Below are positions 61,474-64,000 of a DNA stretch of 64,000 bases, piece after piece. The notes beneath the pieces were generated by a model. It was not told the origin of the DNA. It made no database searches and was given only the letters and a program-made list of their open reading frames with translations. Position 1 is the first letter of the stretch. The number at the start of each line of letters is the position of its first letter. This stretch comes from CAZADA01 sp964568975 (GTDB lineage: Bacteria; Pseudomonadota; Alphaproteobacteria; Caulobacterales; Maricaulaceae): NCBI GenBank assembly GCA_964568975.1, contig CAZMSO010000015.1, positions 10,755 to 74,754 on the forward strand, written 5' to 3'. A program made the translations under genes and the position numbers.

Positions 61474-63027
61474 TCACTCCCACTCGATCGTGCCGGGGGG
61501 TTTGGACGTCACATCGTAAACAACACGGTTGACGCCTTTGACTTCATTGATGATACGCGTGGCCGCACGACCCAAGAAGTCGTGGTCGAAGGGGAAGTAG
61601 TCCGCCGTCATGCCGTCGGCGCTGGTCACCGCACGCAAGGCGAGCACATGGTCATAAGTCCGCTCATCGCCCATCACGCCGACTGTGCGTACAGGCAAGA
61701 GCACCGCGAAGGCCTGCCAAATCTGGTCATAGAGGCCGGCGGCCCGGATCTCCTCTAAGTAAATCGCGTCCGCCTTTTGCAGGAGCGCGACCTTCTCGGC
61801 GTCCACCGGGCCGGGAATGCGGATGGCCAGGCCGGGCCCGGGGAAGGGGTGACGGCCGACAAACGCCTCCGGCAGGCCGAGCTCACGGCCCAAGGCGCGC
61901 ACCTCGTCCTTGAAGAGCGTGCGCAAGGGCTCCAGCAGCGCGAGGTTCATACGCTCGGGCAAGCCGCCGACATTGTGGTGGCTTTTGATGGTGACGCTCG
62001 GCCCGCCGTCGAAGGAGACGCTCTCGATCACGTCGGGATAAAGCGTGCCCTGGGCGAGGATGTCCGCCCCGCCGAGCTTCGCGGCTTCGGCCTCGAAGAC
62101 CTCCACAAACGCCGCGCCAATGATCTTGCGCTTGGCCTCGGGGTCCTCGACCCCCGCGAGCCGGCCGAGAAAGGTCTCCGCGGCGTCCACATGCACCAGC
62201 GGAATGTTGTAGTGGCCGCGGAAGAGGCTCACGACCTCCTCGGCCTCGCCGGCGCGCATGAGGCCGGTGTCCACGAAGACGCAGGTCAGCTGATGGCCGA
62301 TCGCCTCGTGGATGAGGACGGCCGTCACGGCGGAGTCGACGCCGCCGGAGAGCCCGCACAGCACGCGCTTGTCCCCGACGCGGGCGCGGATGGCGGCCGC
62401 GGCTTCGTCCTTGAAGGCGGCCATGGTCCAGTCGCCCGCAAAGCCCGCGATTCCATGGGTGAAATTGCGCAAGAGCGCCGCGCCCCGCGGGGTGTGCACG
62501 ACCTCGGGGTGGAACTGCACGCCGTAGAACTGGCGCTCGGGGTGCTCGATCGCCGCGAAGGGCGCGCTCGAGGTGCGCGCGATGACGCGGAAGCCCTCCG
62601 GCAGGGCGTCGACGCGGTCGCCATGGGACATCCACACCCGCTCATGGGTTCCCGGCGGCCCGAAGCCTTCAAAGAGGGCGCTGTCGGCGACGAGCTCGAT
62701 GTCGGCGCGGCCGAATTCGCGGCGGTCGCCGGGCGTCACCGCGCCGCCGAGCTGGGCGACCATGGTCTGCTCGCCATAGCAGATCCCCAGCACGGGGACG
62801 CCGGCCTCAAAGACCGCGTCCGGGGCGCGCGGCGTTCCCTGCGCGTGCACGCTGGCCGGGCCGCCTGAGAGGATGATCGCTTTGGGCCTGAACGCGGCCA
62901 GAGCCGCTCCGTCGACGCGGGTGTAGGGCTGGACTTCGCAATAGACGCCGCTTTCGCGCAGCCGTCGGGCGATGAGCTGGGTGACTTGGCTGCCGAAATC
63001 GATGATCAGCGCGCGTTCGTGAGCCAT
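61474..63027 (-). CDS. guaA: GMP synthase (glutamine-hydrolysing)
   Basis: GuaA, 517 residues, converts XMP to GMP. The class I glutamine amidotransferase domain has the nucleophile Cys in LGICYGEQTM and a downstream GVQFHPEVVHT. The ATP-pyrophosphatase loop is CGLSGGVDSAVTAVLIHEA, and the C-terminal dimer domain ends PPGTIEWE as usual. The ATG at 63027 begins the conserved ALIIDFGSQVTQLIARRLRE region. Confidence 0.97.
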   Translation of the reverse strand: MAHERALIIDFGSQVTQLIARRLRESGVYCEVQPYTRVDGAALAAFRPKAIILSGGPASVHAQGTPRAPDAVFEAGVPVLGICYGEQTMVAQLGGAVTPGDRREFGRADIELVADSALFEGFGPPGTHERVWMSHGDRVDALPEGFRVIARTSSAPFAAIEHPERQFYGVQFHPEVVHTPRGAALLRNFTHGIAGFAGDWTMAAFKDEAAAAIRARVGDKRVLCGLSGGVDSAVTAVLIHEAIGHQLTCVFVDTGLMRAGEAEEVVSLFRGHYNIPLVHVDAAETFLGRLAGVEDPEAKRKIIGAAFVEVFEAEAAKLGGADILAQGTLYPDVIESVSFDGGPSVTIKSHHNVGGLPERMNLALLEPLRTLFKDEVRALGRELGLPEAFVGRHPFPGPGLAIRIPGPVDAEKVALLQKADAIYLEEIRAAGLYDQIWQAFAVLLPVRTVGVMGDERTYDHVLALRAVTSADGMTADYFPFDHDFLGRAATRIINEVKGVNRVVYDVTSKPPGTIEWE

Positions 63028-63177
63028 GGGCCGCGTATGGGGCGCGGCGCGCGGGGCGTCAATCCCGCTGGACGCGCGCGAGCGCATGTGCACAACTTAA
63101 AGGTGCGCACTGGGTCGCAACACGCGGCCACGCACGCGGTGCGCCACGATGCACACGCGCGCCAGGGGAGGGCGGCC

Positions 63178-63825
63178 ATGACGTTTCACGCTGATAGAGA
63201 TCCGATCGCGATTACAGTGCCGCGTGTCAAACTGCTCAAGGACTCAGAACCGGGCGTCAACCGATGGAACGAGCTTTACCTTGTCTCGGTCGCGGTTGAC
63301 GAGGGCGGCGTGCGCACCCCGGCTCTGCATTACAACTTGAATGTGTTTCCGCGGCTGAAAAAGGGTGACGAAATCGAGATGCTCGGCGACGGCTATCTGG
63401 TCTATGGGCCGGCGAATCCTGGGGCGTTTGTGGCGGTGTCGGTTCTTTTTGTGGAAAGCGACGAAGATGTTCGCGAGCTTGGAGCGCGGATCTCGGATGC
63501 GCTGGATTCTGAGGGGGTGGAGACAGCGATGGACATGATCGCGGCCGCCGCTCAGCCGACGGCTCACCTGGCGACGTCCATTGCGAAAGTCGCTTTGGGG
63601 GTGGCCTCGCGTGTGCTGGCGTCAAGCCGCGATGATCAATTGTTTCGCATTGAAGGGAGTTATCTGCGCGACCGTCCCACGCCCTTCGACATCAATCGCC
63701 GCCAGAAGCTCGCCAACCGCTTTGTTGAAGCAGACTTGCAAGTGATCCCGCTGGCGGCGTCGAACGGCCAAGGGCCGTCCCCGGCGGTGGCGCAGTCGTC
63801 TGTGGCGCAGTCGTCTGTGGCGTAG
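63178..63825 (+). CDS. Hypothetical protein with AQSSV repeats at the C-terminus
   Basis: A 215-residue protein of unknown family, starting at ATG 63178 behind AGGGGAGGG. The body is mixed alpha/beta (NELYLVSVAVDEGG, LFVESDEDVRELGARISDAL, QLFRIEGSYLRDRPTPFD) without a signal peptide. The C-terminus is two AQSSV repeats, and the stop TAG (63823-63825) lies inside the third 15-bp unit. Without that T the frame would continue for nine codons to TGA at 63850. Confidence 0.65.
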   Translation: MTFHADRDPIAITVPRVKLLKDSEPGVNRWNELYLVSVAVDEGGVRTPALHYNLNVFPRLKKGDEIEMLGDGYLVYGPANPGAFVAVSVLFVESDEDVRELGARISDALDSEGVETAMDMIAAAAQPTAHLATSIAKVALGVASRVLASSRDDQLFRIEGSYLRDRPTPFDINRRQKLANRFVEADLQVIPLAASNGQGPSPAVAQSSVAQSSVA

Positions 63826-63834
63826 TCGTCTGTG
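63790..63834 (+). repeat. Three 15-bp repeats (unit gcgcagtcgtctgtg) spanning a stop codon
   Basis: Units start at 63790, 63805 and 63820. The third differs by one base (gcgtagtcg instead of gcgcagtcg), which turns CAG into the stop codon TAG of the hypothetical protein. Confidence 0.92.
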
Positions 63835-63949
63835 GCGCGGCCGGCGGTCTGAGGACGCGCGCGACCGGGCGCTGGGCCGCTGCGTGGCGGCGGCGCGCCG
63901 GCTCTCGCCTTGCTCGTCACGGCGTGCGCGCGTATATGGGCGGTTCGGC

Positions 63950-64000
63950 GGCTGGGTAGCTCAGCTGGTTAGAGCGCAGGACTCATAATCCTGAGGTCGA
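63950..64000 (+). tRNA. tRNA-Met (anticodon CAT), truncated by the window edge
   Basis: The sequence contains the D-arm tagctcagctggttagagc, and an anticodon stem-loop with stem caggact/aatcctg around CAT. The 3' half (T-arm and acceptor 3' strand) lies beyond the window. The D-loop and anticodon-stem sequence fit an elongator tRNA-Met. A tRNA-Ile2 (lysidine-modified CAT) cannot be excluded from this part alone. Confidence 0.88.

Overview
The window is about 64 kb of GC-rich alphaproteobacterial chromosome. Several markers point to the Caulobacterales/Maricaulales/Hyphomonadaceae area: a SciP-type CtrA regulator between flgE and fliF, an FlbD-type sigma-54 activator in the fliF operon, a bufferin (DUF2282-MNIO-DUF2063-DoxX) copper operon, and an mdh/suc/lpd TCA neighbourhood. 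No rRNA, prophage, complete insertion sequence or CRISPR array was seen. Two runs of exactly 100 N (4119-4218 and 18580-18679) are assembly gaps, and both sit inside 15-bp tandem repeats.

Layout. 1-2.8 kb: a probable relA/spoT start, rpoZ, folK, an NYN-domain protein, a family 5 uracil-DNA glycosylase and a small HTH-like protein. 2.9-27.4 kb: a TCA-cycle region with mdh, sucC, sucD, sucA, sucB and lpd. These genes are often contiguous in alphaproteobacteria, but here they are separated by blocks of exported and membrane proteins. The blocks hold an exported thioredoxin-like cluster (5.4-7.6 kb), DUF2141 and PhoD-like proteins, an MFS transporter, the bufferin operon (11.5-14.2 kb), a protein between sucC and sucD, a membrane protein behind an unresolved minisatellite, a probably inactive alpha/beta hydrolase, a Uma2 nuclease remnant and a LysM protein. 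27.4-30 kb: small membrane proteins, a Tat/lipoprotein-type flavoenzyme and a membrane-anchored HEPN-like protein.

30-45.3 kb: flagellar genes. On the minus strand lie fliK-flgD-flgE, sciP, and fliF-fliG-fliH-fliN-flbD-flhA. On the plus strand lie flgK-flgL. Together they encode the MS ring, switch, export gate, hook, hook-length ruler and hook-filament junction, with FlbD and SciP as cell-cycle and assembly-linked regulators. 45.4-64 kb: housekeeping and metabolic genes (mnmA, a serine hydrolase, a thiolase, an Lrp-type regulator divergent from a fused indolepyruvate ferredoxin oxidoreductase, der-bamB-TPR, panB, a MarR regulator with a divergent lipoprotein, guaA) and a tRNA-Met cut by the window edge.

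Most notable observations: (1) the frame upstream of mdh is open and in phase with mdh across the repeat, so it may encode a Mdh with a long Pro/Ala-rich N-terminal extension beginning with a short hydrophobic/basic segment; (2) short 12-15-bp in-frame tandem repeats recur in many genes, and in one a CAG-to-TAG change within a repeat unit sets the C-terminus; (3) a HEPN-like RX4H protein is tethered to the membrane; (4) an alpha/beta hydrolase has Gly at the nucleophile position; (5) SucB has two lipoyl domains.
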